DNA of 64,000 bases, taken from contig NZ_QETA01000006.1 in the NCBI RefSeq assembly GCF_003123725.1, forward strand, positions 62,001-126,000, in the 5' to 3' direction. This document shows positions 27,570 through 37,672 of this stretch, piece by piece. Positions within the stretch are counted from its first letter, which is position 1, and each line of letters begins with the position of its first letter. Made by a program: the position numbers and the translations under genes. The notes below the pieces were generated by a model, which worked only from the letters and a program-made list of their open reading frames with translations, was not told the origin of the DNA and searched no databases. Origin of the DNA: Corticimicrobacter populi. Its GTDB lineage: Bacteria; Pseudomonadota; Gammaproteobacteria; Burkholderiales; Burkholderiaceae_B.

Positions 27570-30020
27570 TTAGAACGGCAGCGGAATTGGCGGAATTTGA
27601 CCATTGCCGGCGGTATCCGGCGTGCCGGATGCGCCTTCTTGCCCACCTTGTTGCTCGCGCAGGATCAGGTCATTGAGGAAGTCTCCGACCAGATCGGGTA
27701 CCGGCAGTCCCAGTGTGGCGACGGCCTGTCCCGGAGGAAATTCGGAGAAATACAGCTCGCCACCCTGGCGGGTCAGGCCCGAGGGTTCCGGACGCCGGGT
27801 TTCGGGCACACCCTGCAGGGCACCCTGCATGTATTCGATCCAGATCGGCATGGCGACACCGCCGCCGGTTTCCGAGCTGCCCAGGCCGCGTGGCTGGTCG
27901 AAGCCCAGCCAGGCGATGCCCACCAGCGAGGGCGTGTAGCCCGCAAACCAGGCATCGACCGAATTGTTGGTGGTGCCGGTCTTGCCGGCCAGATCGTTGC
28001 GCTTGAGGGTGGCGCGGGCGCGTGCCGCGGTACCCGAGGTGGCCACGCCGCGCAGCATGTCGTCCATGACGTAGGCGGTGCGTGGATCAATGGCACGGGC
28101 GGCGCTGTCACCAGCCACGATGGGGCGGGCTTGCATGATCACATTGCCCTCGCCGTCGGTGACGCGATCAATCAGGTAAGGTGTGATCCGGTAGCCACCG
28201 TTGGCGAACACGGCATAGGCACCGGCCAGTTGCAGCGGCGTGACTTCGCCCGAGCCGAGTGCCATCGGCAGCACGGGCTGCTGGCGATTGGCGTCAAAGC
28301 CAAAGCGGGTGACGTATTCCTGCGCGTACTTGGGGCCGATGGCCTGCAGGATACGGATGGATACCATGTTTTTGGACTTGTACAGCGCCTGGCGCATGGT
28401 CAGCGCCGGTTCGTACTTGCCACCGTAGTTCTTGGGATTCCAGTCACGCGAGCCGGTTTCGGCCGCTGTCAGGCTGAACGGCTGGTCGGAAATCAGCGTG
28501 GCGGGCGTCAGGCCACGCTCCAGCGAGGCGGCGTAGATGAAGGGTTTGAACGAGGAGCCGGGCTGGCGCCATGCCTGCGTGACGCGATTGAAATTGCCGC
28601 GGTTGAAGTCGAATCCCCCCACCATGGCACGGATGGCACCGTCCTCGGGCGAGAGCGACACGAAGGCTGCCTGCACGCCGGGCATGTTGAGGATTTCCCA
28701 GGCGTCATCGCCGGTCTTGCGGACGTAGACGACCGAGCCGCGCTGGATGCGTTGCTGTTCGGAGGCCTTGGGATCAAGCCCGCGTCGCACCACGTCAAGC
28801 ACCTTCTTGTCGGTGATATCGATGATGGTGCGCGAGTTGCGGGCGACCTTGATGGCGTCGCCGCTGGCAGCAAGCACCACGACAGACTGCAGATCGGCGC
28901 TGTCGGGATAGGCTTCGAGTATTTCATCAAGCCGTTCGTCGAACGCCTGCGCGTCCTGCTCCAGGCCTTCTGCCAGGCTGGCCTGGCCTTCGGGACCGGG
29001 GTAGCGGGCGCGGCGGGTATAGGCCAGCACGCCATCGCGCACGGCCTGGTAGGCCAGTTCCTGGTCGCGTGAATTGATCGTGGTGTAGATGTTCAGGCCG
29101 CGCGAGTAGACGTTGTCCTGGTAAACGTTGAACAGCAACTGGCGGGCGAGTTCGGCTGCGTATTCGCCGTGGATGGCGTAGCCACCGGCAGGCGTGCCCT
29201 GGCCGGCGCGGACTTCGATTTCCTGCTGCATGGCTTCCTGGTACTCGGCATCGGTCAGGTAGCCGAGCAGGTGCATGCGATTCAGCACATAGTGCTGGCG
29301 CACCTGCGCACGTGGGAAATTCGAGATCGGGTTGAAGCGCGAAGGGGCCTTGGGAATGCCGGCCAGCAGTGCCGCCTCGGCGGCAGTGACTTCGGACAGC
29401 GGCTTGCCCAGGTAGGTGCGCGAGGCAGCTGCAAAGCCGTGTGCTCGATGTCCCAGGAAGATCTGGTTCATGTACAGCTCAAGGATCTGATCCTTGGTCA
29501 GGCTGGACTCGATCTTGAAGGTCAGCAGCAGCTCATAGAACTTGCGTGAGTAGGTCTTTTCCGACGACAGATAGAAGTTGCGGGCCACCTGCATGGTGAT
29601 GGTGCTGGCACCCTGCGACTTGGACATGGTCAGCACGTTGGTCAGGCCGGCGCGGATGACGCCCAGCCAGTCGATCCCGCCGTGCTGGTAGAAACGGTCA
29701 TCCTCGGCGGCCAGTACGGCCGATTTCATCACATCGGGGATTTCGTCGATGCGCAGTACGTTGCGGCGCTCCTCGCCGAACTCGCCGATCAGGACCTTGT
29801 CTGCGGTGTAGACGCGCAGCGGCACGCGTGGCCGATAGTCGGTCATCGCGTTGAGGTCCGGCAGGTTGGGCCAGGCCAGCGCTAGCGCCATGGCGACCAG
29901 CAGGGCCACGCACAGGCCGAGCCCGGCAAAGAAGACGCCTGTCTTGACGAAGAAGCGCAGCAGGCGCGATCCCTTGCGTGGGGCCGGTTTTTTTTGGTCG
30001 GGGGAGGAATCTTGGCTCAT
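27570..30020 (-). CDS. mrcA: Penicillin-binding protein 1A
   Basis: An 816-aa bifunctional peptidoglycan synthase. A cytoplasmic basic tail and one membrane anchor (about residues 25-50) precede the GT51 glycosyltransferase domain with AAEDDRFYQHGGIDWLG and GASTITMQVARNFYL. The transpeptidase domain has SxxK in PGSSFKPF, SxN in YKSKNMVS and KTGT in AGKTGTTNNSVD. The length fits betaproteobacterial PBP1A. It is divergent from aroKB, matching the conserved link of mrcA with the shikimate genes. Confidence 0.96.
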   Translation of the reverse strand: MSQDSSPDQKKPAPRKGSRLLRFFVKTGVFFAGLGLCVALLVAMALALAWPNLPDLNAMTDYRPRVPLRVYTADKVLIGEFGEERRNVLRIDEIPDVMKSAVLAAEDDRFYQHGGIDWLGVIRAGLTNVLTMSKSQGASTITMQVARNFYLSSEKTYSRKFYELLLTFKIESSLTKDQILELYMNQIFLGHRAHGFAAASRTYLGKPLSEVTAAEAALLAGIPKAPSRFNPISNFPRAQVRQHYVLNRMHLLGYLTDAEYQEAMQQEIEVRAGQGTPAGGYAIHGEYAAELARQLLFNVYQDNVYSRGLNIYTTINSRDQELAYQAVRDGVLAYTRRARYPGPEGQASLAEGLEQDAQAFDERLDEILEAYPDSADLQSVVVLAASGDAIKVARNSRTIIDITDKKVLDVVRRGLDPKASEQQRIQRGSVVYVRKTGDDAWEILNMPGVQAAFVSLSPEDGAIRAMVGGFDFNRGNFNRVTQAWRQPGSSFKPFIYAASLERGLTPATLISDQPFSLTAAETGSRDWNPKNYGGKYEPALTMRQALYKSKNMVSIRILQAIGPKYAQEYVTRFGFDANRQQPVLPMALGSGEVTPLQLAGAYAVFANGGYRITPYLIDRVTDGEGNVIMQARPIVAGDSAARAIDPRTAYVMDDMLRGVATSGTAARARATLKRNDLAGKTGTTNNSVDAWFAGYTPSLVGIAWLGFDQPRGLGSSETGGGVAMPIWIEYMQGALQGVPETRRPEPSGLTRQGGELYFSEFPPGQAVATLGLPVPDLVGDFLNDLILREQQGGQEGASGTPDTAGNGQIPPIPLPF

Positions 30021-30137
30021 TTCAGGGCGGATTTTACCGGGGTTATGCAGGGTGGCGGCATCTCTGCGTGCAGTGTATGTAACAGGATTGGTCTATGTCG
30101 CGCCCAAACAACCCTTACGAATGGGATAATGTGAGCT

Positions 30138-31832
30138 ATGAACGCCATTTTACAAACGAGCAATACGGTTGCCGCCGTGCCGCACGACGGCGTGTCCGTA
30201 CCGTTCGGCCGGCCGATTTTCCTGGTCGGCATGATGGGTGCGGGCAAGACCACCATCGGGCGCGGATTGGCACGCGAACTGGGCTATGCCTTCGTCGACC
30301 TGGATCATGCCCTGGAAGCGCGTTGCGGCGTGCGCATCCCGGTGATTTTCGATATCGAGGGCGAAGCCGGTTTTCGCCAGCGTGAGTCGCGGCTGTTGGC
30401 CGAGTACATGCACCAGCAGGGTGTGGTGGTGGCGACCGGGGGCGGCATCGTCACCGTCGAAGACAATCGCAAGCTGCTGCGCGAACATGGCATCGTGATT
30501 TATCTCCAGGCCGAACTGGACGAACTGGTACGGCGCACTGCACGTGATCGCAACCGGCCGTTGCTGGCGACCGCCAATCCGCGCCAGACCCTGCACGAAC
30601 TGATGCAGCGGCGCGAACCGCTCTACCACGAGGTCGCGGGCCTGCGCCTGGAAACAGGCACGGCACCGGTGGCGACCCTGGTGCGCAAGCTGATCCGCAT
30701 GCTGCATACCGCACCGGACAAACATTCTTCTACGGCACAACCTCATACGGGCATCATGAATATCGTCAATGTAGACACTCCTGGCGGGCAATATCCGATT
30801 CGCATCGCGCCTGGCCGGCTCGACGCGCTGGCCCGGGCGGTGCCCGAAGACGCCACGGCCGTGGCGCTGGTCACCAACCCCACTGTGGCGGCGCACTATG
30901 GTGCCCGCGTACGTGCCTCGCTCGAAGCCAGCGGGCATCGGGTGGTGCAACTGGAACTGCCGGACGGCGAGGCGCACAAAAACTGGCAGACGCTCAACCT
31001 GATATTCGACCTGCTGCTGGCAGAAAAGTTCGACCGGCGTGCCGTTCTGGTGGCGCTGGGCGGTGGTGTGATCGGCGACATGGTTGGTTTTGCCGCCGCC
31101 ACCTACATGCGTGGCATCCGCTTCATCCAGGTGCCGACCACGCTGCTGGCGCAGGTGGATTCGTCAGTGGGCGGCAAGACGGCCGTCAATCATCCGCTGG
31201 GCAAGAACATGATCGGTGCCTTCTACCAGCCGATCGCGGTCGAGGTCGATACCGATGTGCTGCGCACGTTGCCGGCCCGCGAGATTTCGGCGGGTCTGGC
31301 CGAAGTCATCAAGTACGGCATGATTCTCGACGCTGATTTCTTCGAGTGGTGCGAACGCAATGTGGCGGCCCTGCGCGCCCTCGATCCCGAAGCGCTGCGC
31401 TGGGCGATCACGCGGTCGTGCGAACTCAAGGCCTACGTGGTGTCGCAGGATGAGCGCGAGTCGGGCCTGCGGGCCATTCTCAATCTGGGGCATACCTTTG
31501 GCCATGCCATCGAGGCTGGGCTGGGCTATGGCCAGTGGCTGCACGGCGAAGCCGTGGGCTGCGGCATGGTGCAGGCGGCCGAACTGTCTGCGCGGGTATG
31601 CGGCCTGCCGCGTGAGTCCGTGGACCGCATCCGCGCCCTGGTCGAGGCCATCGGTTGCCCGGTCACGGCCCCCGACCTGGGCGACGAGCGCTGGTTCGAC
31701 CTGATGCGCGTCGACAAGAAGGCCGAGGCCGGCGAGATCCGTTTCGTGCTGTTGCCCTCGATCGGCGAGGCTGTGCGTTGCGCGGCACCCGACGAGGCGG
31801 TTCGCGATGTTCTGGCGGCGACGGTGGCATGA
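30138..31832 (+). CDS. aroKB: Fused shikimate kinase / 3-dehydroquinate synthase
   Basis: A single 564-codon frame holds two shikimate-pathway enzymes. Residues about 25-190 are shikimate kinase: Walker [40 protein letters not shown] and lid RNRPLL. Residues about 207-564 are 3-dehydroquinate synthase: [40 protein letters not shown], and metal ligands in [20 protein letters not shown] and WLHGEAVG. A linker of about 18 residues ([18 protein letters not shown]) joins them. ATG 30756 (MNIVNV) could start a separate AroB, but no ribosome binding site precedes it. In many bacteria the two genes are separate neighbours. Confidence 0.93.
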   Translation: MNAILQTSNTVAAVPHDGVSVPFGRPIFLVGMMGAGKTTIGRGLARELGYAFVDLDHALEARCGVRIPVIFDIEGEAGFRQRESRLLAEYMHQQGVVVATGGGIVTVEDNRKLLREHGIVIYLQAELDELVRRTARDRNRPLLATANPRQTLHELMQRREPLYHEVAGLRLETGTAPVATLVRKLIRMLHTAPDKHSSTAQPHTGIMNIVNVDTPGGQYPIRIAPGRLDALARAVPEDATAVALVTNPTVAAHYGARVRASLEASGHRVVQLELPDGEAHKNWQTLNLIFDLLLAEKFDRRAVLVALGGGVIGDMVGFAAATYMRGIRFIQVPTTLLAQVDSSVGGKTAVNHPLGKNMIGAFYQPIAVEVDTDVLRTLPAREISAGLAEVIKYGMILDADFFEWCERNVAALRALDPEALRWAITRSCELKAYVVSQDERESGLRAILNLGHTFGHAIEAGLGYGQWLHGEAVGCGMVQAAELSARVCGLPRESVDRIRALVEAIGCPVTAPDLGDERWFDLMRVDKKAEAGEIRFVLLPSIGEAVRCAAPDEAVRDVLAATVA

Positions 31833-31951
31833 TCGATTATTGCGCTGCATCATGGTGCGGTGTGGCCGGTTCAGGCAATGTGGCGGGTATGACGCATCTG
31901 CGATTTTGAGTATCCGGGCGGCAGGCAGCCGTCCCTGCCAGGAGACAATGT

Positions 31952-33106
31952 ATGGAAAGCAAACTGTCCGCCGTGATCGAAGCCCATGCGCTGGCTCCCT
32001 ACGCCTGCGATCCGGCGCAGACCCGGGGGCGTCGATACCGCGAACCGGCTTCGGCCAATCGCAGCGAGTTCCAGCGTGACCGGGATCGCATCATCCATGC
32101 CACTGCCTTTCGCCGGCTCGAGTACAAGACGCAGGTGTTCGTCAACCACGAAGGCGACCTGTTCCGTACCCGGCTGACGCACAGCCTGGAAGTGGCGCAG
32201 ATTGCCCGTACCCTGGCACGCAACCTGCGGCTCAACGAGGATCTGACCGAGGCCATCGCGCTGGCGCATGATCTGGGGCACACCCCGTTCGGCCATGCCG
32301 GGCAGGATGAACTCAATGCCTGCCTGCGCGAGATTTCCCCCGATGCAGGTGGCTTCGAGCACAACCTGCAGAGCCTGCGGGTGGTCGATGAACTGGAAGA
32401 GCGCTATGCCGAGTTCAACGGACTGAACCTGTGCTTCGAGACCCGCGAGGGGATTCTCAAGCATTGCTCGCATTACCATGCCAGGCAACTGGGCGATGTC
32501 GGCAGCCGCTTCATCGACCGCACCCAGCCGTCGCTGGAGGCTCAACTCACCAATCTGGCAGATGAGATCGCCTACAACAATCATGACGTCGATGACGGCC
32601 TGCGTTCTGGCCTGATCACCCTGGAGCAGTTGCTGGAGGTGGAACTGTTCGAGCGGCATTACCACGCAGTATCCAAGCGCTATTCCGATGTGGCACCGCG
32701 CCGCATCCTGTCGGAAACCATCCGGCGCATGATCAATACCCTGATCGTGGATCTGATGTCGACCACGCAGCAGCGTCTGGCGGAACTCAAGCCACAGTCC
32801 GCCGATGAACTCCGGCAGGCACCGGCGATTGCCGGGTTCTCACCCGAAGTGCGGGCGCAGGCCGATGTGCTCAAGAAATTCCTGATGGACAATCTGTACC
32901 GGCACTATCAGGTGATGCGCATGACGCGCAAGGCGCGCACCATCATCCGTGAGCTGTTCATGGCGTTTGTCGATGATCCGCGCCTGCTGCCGCCGGATTA
33001 TCAGCGTGCCGACAAGGTGGAACAACTGCGGGCGATTTCGGACTATATCGCCGGGATGACGGATCGCTACGCGATCAGTGAGCACAAGCGGCTGTTTCAG
33101 ATGTAG
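31952..33106 (+). CDS. dgt: dGTP triphosphohydrolase-like HD-domain protein
   Basis: A 384-aa HD-superfamily phosphohydrolase of the Dgt type, which releases tripolyphosphate from dGTP or other dNTPs. The HD metal motif is seen in [17 protein letters not shown] (H) and [19 protein letters not shown] (HD plus following histidines), with [14 protein letters not shown] providing the later aspartate. The N-terminal [20 protein letters not shown] is typical. It starts 119 bases after aroKB, as in related genomes. Whether it prefers dGTP is not known from sequence. Confidence 0.93.
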   Translation: MESKLSAVIEAHALAPYACDPAQTRGRRYREPASANRSEFQRDRDRIIHATAFRRLEYKTQVFVNHEGDLFRTRLTHSLEVAQIARTLARNLRLNEDLTEAIALAHDLGHTPFGHAGQDELNACLREISPDAGGFEHNLQSLRVVDELEERYAEFNGLNLCFETREGILKHCSHYHARQLGDVGSRFIDRTQPSLEAQLTNLADEIAYNNHDVDDGLRSGLITLEQLLEVELFERHYHAVSKRYSDVAPRRILSETIRRMINTLIVDLMSTTQQRLAELKPQSADELRQAPAIAGFSPEVRAQADVLKKFLMDNLYRHYQVMRMTRKARTIIRELFMAFVDDPRLLPPDYQRADKVEQLRAISDYIAGMTDRYAISEHKRLFQM

Positions 33107-33118
33107 GGCAGGTGCTGC

Positions 33119-33787
33119 CTACAGGTGCTTGAGCAGGAAATCCAGTGTGCGCTTCCAGGCCAGTTCGCTGGCCTCGGGGTCGTAGACTTCGGGCCGCAGC
33201 TTGTTGAAGAAGGCATGCTCGCCCTCGTAGCGATGGATCTCCGGTGACTGGCCGGCATCGCGCATGGCAGCCTCCAGCGCATCCACGGCTGCCGGCGTGC
33301 ACCAGTGGTCGCGGCTGGCGAAGTGTGCCTGGAAGGGAATGCGGATCTGTGCGGGATCGGCCACTTCCTTCGGCGGGATGCCATAGAAACAGACGGCAGC
33401 ATTGACTTCCGGCAGATGGGCGGCACTGGCAATGGTGAGCGCGCCGCCCATGCAAAATCCGATCACCGCGACGGTCTCGCAGCCCTGCTCGCGCAGATGG
33501 GCAACGGCACCGCGAATGTCCTCGAACGTTGCGCCGGCAAAATCCAGGCCATCCATCAGATGGCTGGCCTCATCGGCATCCTGGGCAACACGGCCATGAT
33601 AGAGGTCGGGGGCCAGGGCCTGATAGCCGGCTGCCGCCAGGCGATCCGCCACGCTGCAGATCTGCTCGTTCAGCCCCCACCACTCCTGCAAGACGACGAC
33701 CCCCCTGCGGCCTCCGGGCAGCGACGCCTGGTAGGCCGGGCAGTCGGATCCATCGGGGCGCTTGAATGTCAGGTTGGCCTGGGACAT
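33119..33787 (-). CDS. Dienelactone hydrolase family protein
   Basis: A 222-aa alpha/beta hydrolase. The catalytic cysteine is in VIGFCMGGALT, the aspartate in SRDHWCTP and the histidine in GEHAFFNK, the C-D-H triad of dienelactone hydrolases. The N-terminal EWWGLNEQICSVADRLAA is also diagnostic. Family members open dienelactone rings in chlorocatechol breakdown, but many genomic copies act on unknown esters and no catechol genes are near. A ribosome binding site AGGAGA precedes the start. Confidence 0.9.
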   Translation of the reverse strand: MSQANLTFKRPDGSDCPAYQASLPGGRRGVVVLQEWWGLNEQICSVADRLAAAGYQALAPDLYHGRVAQDADEASHLMDGLDFAGATFEDIRGAVAHLREQGCETVAVIGFCMGGALTIASAAHLPEVNAAVCFYGIPPKEVADPAQIRIPFQAHFASRDHWCTPAAVDALEAAMRDAGQSPEIHRYEGEHAFFNKLRPEVYDPEASELAWKRTLDFLLKHL

Positions 33788-33885
33788 GTGTCTTCTCCTT
33801 TAGGGTGTCAGGGCAGACGCCTATTGTGTGCCAGACCCGGGCGCGGCACAACCGCGCCTGGATGACAGTCAGGAAGCGGGCAATG

Positions 33886-34734
33886 TCAGGGCCTGCCGGC
33901 ATGCAGTGTCAGCCGCTCCACCAGCGAACCGAAGAAGTGATAGCCCGAGCCTCCTTCTGCCAGGATATCGAGCAGCACATCCGGATCGCGCACCCGGGCA
34001 CCGCCGATGTGGGTCACGCCGCGCTGAGCAAACGGCGTGACCAGCAGTGGGGCGGTTGGGCCGATTACGGCGACTTTCATGCCGGGCCTGACATGGGTTA
34101 GCAGGGCGTCCAGTGTGCCGTTGATCAGGGTGGTACCGGTCACGGCCAGCACCGTACCCCAGGGGATGACCTCGGGTGCGGTGTCGGGGTGTGCATAGTG
34201 AGGCAGTTCGACTTCCTTGAGTGTGGAAATATCCAGTTCCAGTACCCGGTAGTCGATTTGCCGCTTGCGCAGTTCCCGCATATAGGGGGCGAAGGCACCC
34301 ACCAGCACTACGCGGTCATTCGGACGGATGTCCATGCCCTCGAAGGTGTCGCCGTCCGTGACGGCCTGGGTAGCGGGTGCTCCATCGCGCTGCCAGAGCG
34401 TTTCGACCAGCGCATTGAGTGTAGCGATGGCCAGGGCGCGGCGCATGTCCTGCTTGCTGGTCAGGTCGTCCAGCAGGTCGGCGGCCGGGCGTCCGCGCAG
34501 CTTGCCGGGGCTGGGTAGTGCCAGTGCCGAGCTGGGGCAGCAGACGGCAGCGGGGATGCTCTTGATCGGCGTGGCGCTGAGGCCGCAGGCACCATTGCCG
34601 AGTTTGACGCCGGAGAAGAACAGACCGACCACGACACGCTCGATCAGCAGGGTGTCGAGGGTGTCGCCCAGGGCCTCGACGAGGGTGTCGCGCAGGTCGG
34701 TCAGCAGGGCGTGCGGGACGGGGGCGGTGGGCAT
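33886..34734 (-). CDS. DUF4213/DUF364 protein, putative metal-chelation domain
   Basis: A 282-aa protein with an N-terminal DUF4213 region (about 1-95; VGLFFSGVKLGNGACGLS, then ATPIKSIPAAVCC) and a Rossmann-like DUF364 domain (about 110-280; VVLVGAFAPYMRELRKR, AVTGTTLINGTLDALL, GMKVAVIGPTAPL). DUF364 is described as a putative heavy-metal chelation domain; its reaction is unknown. Its ATG overlaps the TonB-receptor stop by one base (TGATG), so it belongs to the metal uptake operon. I infer a role in handling the imported metal or its chelator. Confidence 0.85.
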   Translation of the reverse strand: MPTAPVPHALLTDLRDTLVEALGDTLDTLLIERVVVGLFFSGVKLGNGACGLSATPIKSIPAAVCCPSSALALPSPGKLRGRPAADLLDDLTSKQDMRRALAIATLNALVETLWQRDGAPATQAVTDGDTFEGMDIRPNDRVVLVGAFAPYMRELRKRQIDYRVLELDISTLKEVELPHYAHPDTAPEVIPWGTVLAVTGTTLINGTLDALLTHVRPGMKVAVIGPTAPLLVTPFAQRGVTHIGGARVRDPDVLLDILAEGGSGYHFFGSLVERLTLHAGRP

Positions 34735-36881
34735 CAGTTGTAGCTCACCCGCAGATTGGCAAAGAAGCTGCGGCCCGGGCTGGCGTATTCATCATCGAAG
34801 GCACGGTAATCCTTGTTGAACAGGTTTTCGACGCCGATGCTGAAGGTGGCGTTTTTCCAGGCCGGGGGCGTGACGGAGAACTTCAGGTTGGTGATGGCGT
34901 AGCCGGGGTTCTTGTCCTCGCCCTTGGTGTCGTAATAGCTGCTGCCGCGATACTCGATCGAGGGCGTGACCGTCAGCCATTCGGTGGCGCGAATGTCGGC
35001 ATAGGCGATGCCGAAATGTTCGGGCATGTCGGTGAACCGGTAGCTGGAGTCATCCTTGTTGCGGATGTGCAGGTAGCTGTAGTTCAGGCCGACGCTCAGG
35101 CGCGGGGCGAATGTGTAATTCAGGCTCAGGTCCAGGCCCTTGCGTTCGGTCTTGCCGTCTAGGTTGACGTTCTGCGACACGGCGTAGCCGGGGAAGGTGA
35201 CGAAGTCGCGGTCGGTCCGGCCGAAGGCGTCTTTCGACTCGCTGTAGTACACGCTGGCGTCCATGTAGAGGTCAGGCAACGGCCTGCCTGCGTAGCCCAG
35301 CTCGTAATGCATGGCTTTTTCGGGTGCCAGGCCAGGGTTCTGCAGCGTCATGGAGGGTACGGAGCTGCCGGGCGTGCAGGTCGTTGCGCCGCTCGGGCAG
35401 CGTGCGGTGCTGCCTGCGGCGTAGTTCGAGTAGGCTTGCTTGAACGACGGGAAGCGGGTCTTGCGGGCGATGCTGGCACGCCAGGTGTGATCTTCGTCAG
35501 GCTTGTAGAACAGGGCCGCCTGCGGATCGATGGTGTCTATGCTGGGGTTGAGCATTGAACCGGCGGCCGGGTACTGGTTAATCAGGTTCTGGGTGTTGAT
35601 GCCGACATCGCTGGCATCGGATTTGCGACGGGTATAGAGCGCGCCGATTTGCGTTTCCCAGTGGTTGGAAATTGTCCAGGTATCCTCCAGCGCGACAGAG
35701 AAGAATTCCTGCGTGACCTTTTCATCGGTGTTGGGCAGGGTTGCGCCACTATGGATGTCCGTGTTGAATGACCGGTGTTCTTCATCCTTGTAGCTGATCA
35801 TGGCCTTGAGCAGATGGTTCTCGATGATCTCCGTGCCCAGTTCCAGCGATGCGCCGAATGCCTTGTCGCGGTAGTGACTGCCTTGCGGCATGCCGCGCCA
35901 CCAGTCCATCGTGTTGTCGAACTTGTCGTAGTAGACGCGTGGCTTGATATAGAACTTGTTGTCGAGGAAACGCGTGTTGGACACGAAGGAAACTGTCTCG
36001 CGGTCCCATTTTGGCCACGCCCAGACGGTCGGGACGAAGCCATTGCTGCCGGTCTGGCCGGGCAGTTTCACGGCTTCCTGTTTGGAATAGCTCACCACGT
36101 ATTCATCGGTGGCGTTGGGTGTGTAGCCCAAGCGCAGGCTGCCGCGACGGTCGCGGGTGCGGTAGTTGTATTTGTCCGAATCGACCTCGTTGCCGCGCGC
36201 ATCGGTGCCGACGAAGTTTTCCGCCAGTCGGGTGTACTTTTGCTCGTAGTGCGAGAGGCCAGCCTGCAAATACCAGTTCTCCTGGCGGGTGCCGACGTTG
36301 ACGGCTGCTTCTGATACGTTGCCGGTGGCCGTGCCCACGATGGCGCTGGCGTCGAGTTCAGACTGAGGCCGCAGCGAGACGATGTTGATGGCACCGCCCA
36401 GGGTGTTGTGCCCGTACATGACCGAGCTGTAGCCCTTGGCGACGTTGATCTCGGAAATATCGGCGGTCGTGAAACGGCCCAGGTCGGAATAGCCGTCGTA
36501 CGGGATATAGACGGGGATGCCGTCGACAAAGATCGGCACCGAGCGCAGGTCATAGCCGCGGACGATCACATTGGACTCATAGCGCCCACCCTGCGGCCGG
36601 TTGTAGAACACGCCCGGCGCAAGTGAGAGGGCGGTGCCGACATCTTTTTTCTCCAGCAGGTCGATGGTCTCGCGGTCCACGACCGTTTCGGCCTTCTCGG
36701 CTTCGGTCTGGCGTGCGCCCTGCACGGCAATCGTGCCCAGGGTAAAGACGTTCTGGTTGCCGGTGGCCGTGTTGTTGGCCAGCGCAGGCTGTACGCCCAG
36801 GCAGAGCAGGGCACTCGCCAGTGCGGTCAGACAGGCCGGGCGATATCGTGTCGAGGAAAGTGGGTAGTAGCGTATTGTCAT
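34734..36881 (-). CDS. TonB-dependent outer membrane receptor
   Basis: A 715-aa gated beta-barrel receptor. A signal peptide (about 1-35, ending QPALA) precedes the plug domain (VVDRETIDLLEKKDVGTALS, RGYDLRSVPIFVDGIPVYIP and the conserved GYSSVMYGHNTLGGAINIV), then a 22-strand-type barrel. The last residues are VSYN, not the usual aromatic ending. It overlaps the ATPase gene by four bases (ATGA at 36878-36881) and is co-transcribed with a FecCD/BtuCD-type importer. The twin ModE-like boxes upstream of this operon suggest the ligand is a molybdate or tungstate complex; by sequence alone an iron-siderophore ligand would be the default guess. Confidence 0.9.
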   Translation of the reverse strand: MTIRYYPLSSTRYRPACLTALASALLCLGVQPALANNTATGNQNVFTLGTIAVQGARQTEAEKAETVVDRETIDLLEKKDVGTALSLAPGVFYNRPQGGRYESNVIVRGYDLRSVPIFVDGIPVYIPYDGYSDLGRFTTADISEINVAKGYSSVMYGHNTLGGAINIVSLRPQSELDASAIVGTATGNVSEAAVNVGTRQENWYLQAGLSHYEQKYTRLAENFVGTDARGNEVDSDKYNYRTRDRRGSLRLGYTPNATDEYVVSYSKQEAVKLPGQTGSNGFVPTVWAWPKWDRETVSFVSNTRFLDNKFYIKPRVYYDKFDNTMDWWRGMPQGSHYRDKAFGASLELGTEIIENHLLKAMISYKDEEHRSFNTDIHSGATLPNTDEKVTQEFFSVALEDTWTISNHWETQIGALYTRRKSDASDVGINTQNLINQYPAAGSMLNPSIDTIDPQAALFYKPDEDHTWRASIARKTRFPSFKQAYSNYAAGSTARCPSGATTCTPGSSVPSMTLQNPGLAPEKAMHYELGYAGRPLPDLYMDASVYYSESKDAFGRTDRDFVTFPGYAVSQNVNLDGKTERKGLDLSLNYTFAPRLSVGLNYSYLHIRNKDDSSYRFTDMPEHFGIAYADIRATEWLTVTPSIEYRGSSYYDTKGEDKNPGYAITNLKFSVTPPAWKNATFSIGVENLFNKDYRAFDDEYASPGRSFFANLRVSYN

Positions 36882-37672
36882 GGTGCTTCTCGGTGACGGA
36901 CGTCTGCCGGAGCAGACGGGAAAAGATGCGGGAGGTGGGCTGTCACGGTGTGTTCGGTCAGCCCGTATATCCGGGCGAGATGGGCCGGGGTCAGGACGTC
37001 GCCAGGCATGCCCTGGGCCAGGATGTGGCCCTGATGCAGCAGGACCAGCCGGTCAGCCAGGCGGGCAGCCTGCTCGGGCTGGTGCGTGGTCAGCAGGATG
37101 GACAGGCCCTGGGCGCGCAATTGATCGATGTGTTCGAGCACGCGGATCTGGTTGCCGAAATCCAGGCTGGAAGTCGGTTCGTCCATGACCAGCAAGGCCG
37201 GTTCCTGGGCCAGTGCCCGGGCGATCATCACGAGCTGGCGTTCACCGCCGCTGAGATGCATGTAGTTGCGGTGGTGCAGGTGGTCGATACCGAGCAGCTC
37301 GAGGCTGTGTCGGGCTATGTCGATATCCGCAGTGCGGGGCGTGGCGTGCCAGGGCAGGTGGGCGGTGCGGCCCATCAGCACGACCTGTTCGACCGTAAAG
37401 GGAAAGACACCGTGGTGCGCTTGGGGCACATAGCCGATGCGGCGTGCCAGGGCGGTGCGCGACCAGTCCGCCTGCGGACGGCCTTCGATACGGATTTCGC
37501 CGTATGAGGCTGGAATCAGCCCCAGGATGGTCTTCAGCAGCGTGGTTTTGCCGCAGCCGTTGGCCCCCAGCAGACAGAGCACAGTCTGCGGCTCCAGCAG
37601 CAGATCGATATCGGACAGGACGGTGCGTGTGCCATAACCCACCGAAACGGCACGCAGGGCGAGCAGGCTCAT
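36878..37672 (-). CDS. FecE/BtuD-type ABC transporter ATPase
   Basis: A 264-aa ATPase of the iron/cobalamin/molybdate type II importer family. Walker A is GANGCGKTT, the signature LSGGERQLV and Walker B LLVMDEPTSSLD; the Q-loop is in YVPQAHHGVFPF. I use the ATG at 37672, which overlaps the permease stop by four bases. MolC of the Haemophilus MolABC molybdate importer belongs to this same family, so the family does not exclude molybdate. It energises uptake from the periplasm. Confidence 0.92.
   Translation of the reverse strand: MSLLALRAVSVGYGTRTVLSDIDLLLEPQTVLCLLGANGCGKTTLLKTILGLIPASYGEIRIEGRPQADWSRTALARRIGYVPQAHHGVFPFTVEQVVLMGRTAHLPWHATPRTADIDIARHSLELLGIDHLHHRNYMHLSGGERQLVMIARALAQEPALLVMDEPTSSLDFGNQIRVLEHIDQLRAQGLSILLTTHQPEQAARLADRLVLLHQGHILAQGMPGDVLTPAHLARIYGLTEHTVTAHLPHLFPSAPADVRHREAP

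Noticed and set aside
27423-29072. 549-codon plus-strand open frame opposite mrcA
   Set aside because: It is antisense to a clear PBP1A gene with all catalytic motifs.
30756-31832. Separate aroB gene starting at an internal ATG
   Set aside because: No Shine-Dalgarno sequence precedes 30756 and there is no stop between the two domains, so one fused gene is simpler. It remains a minor possibility.
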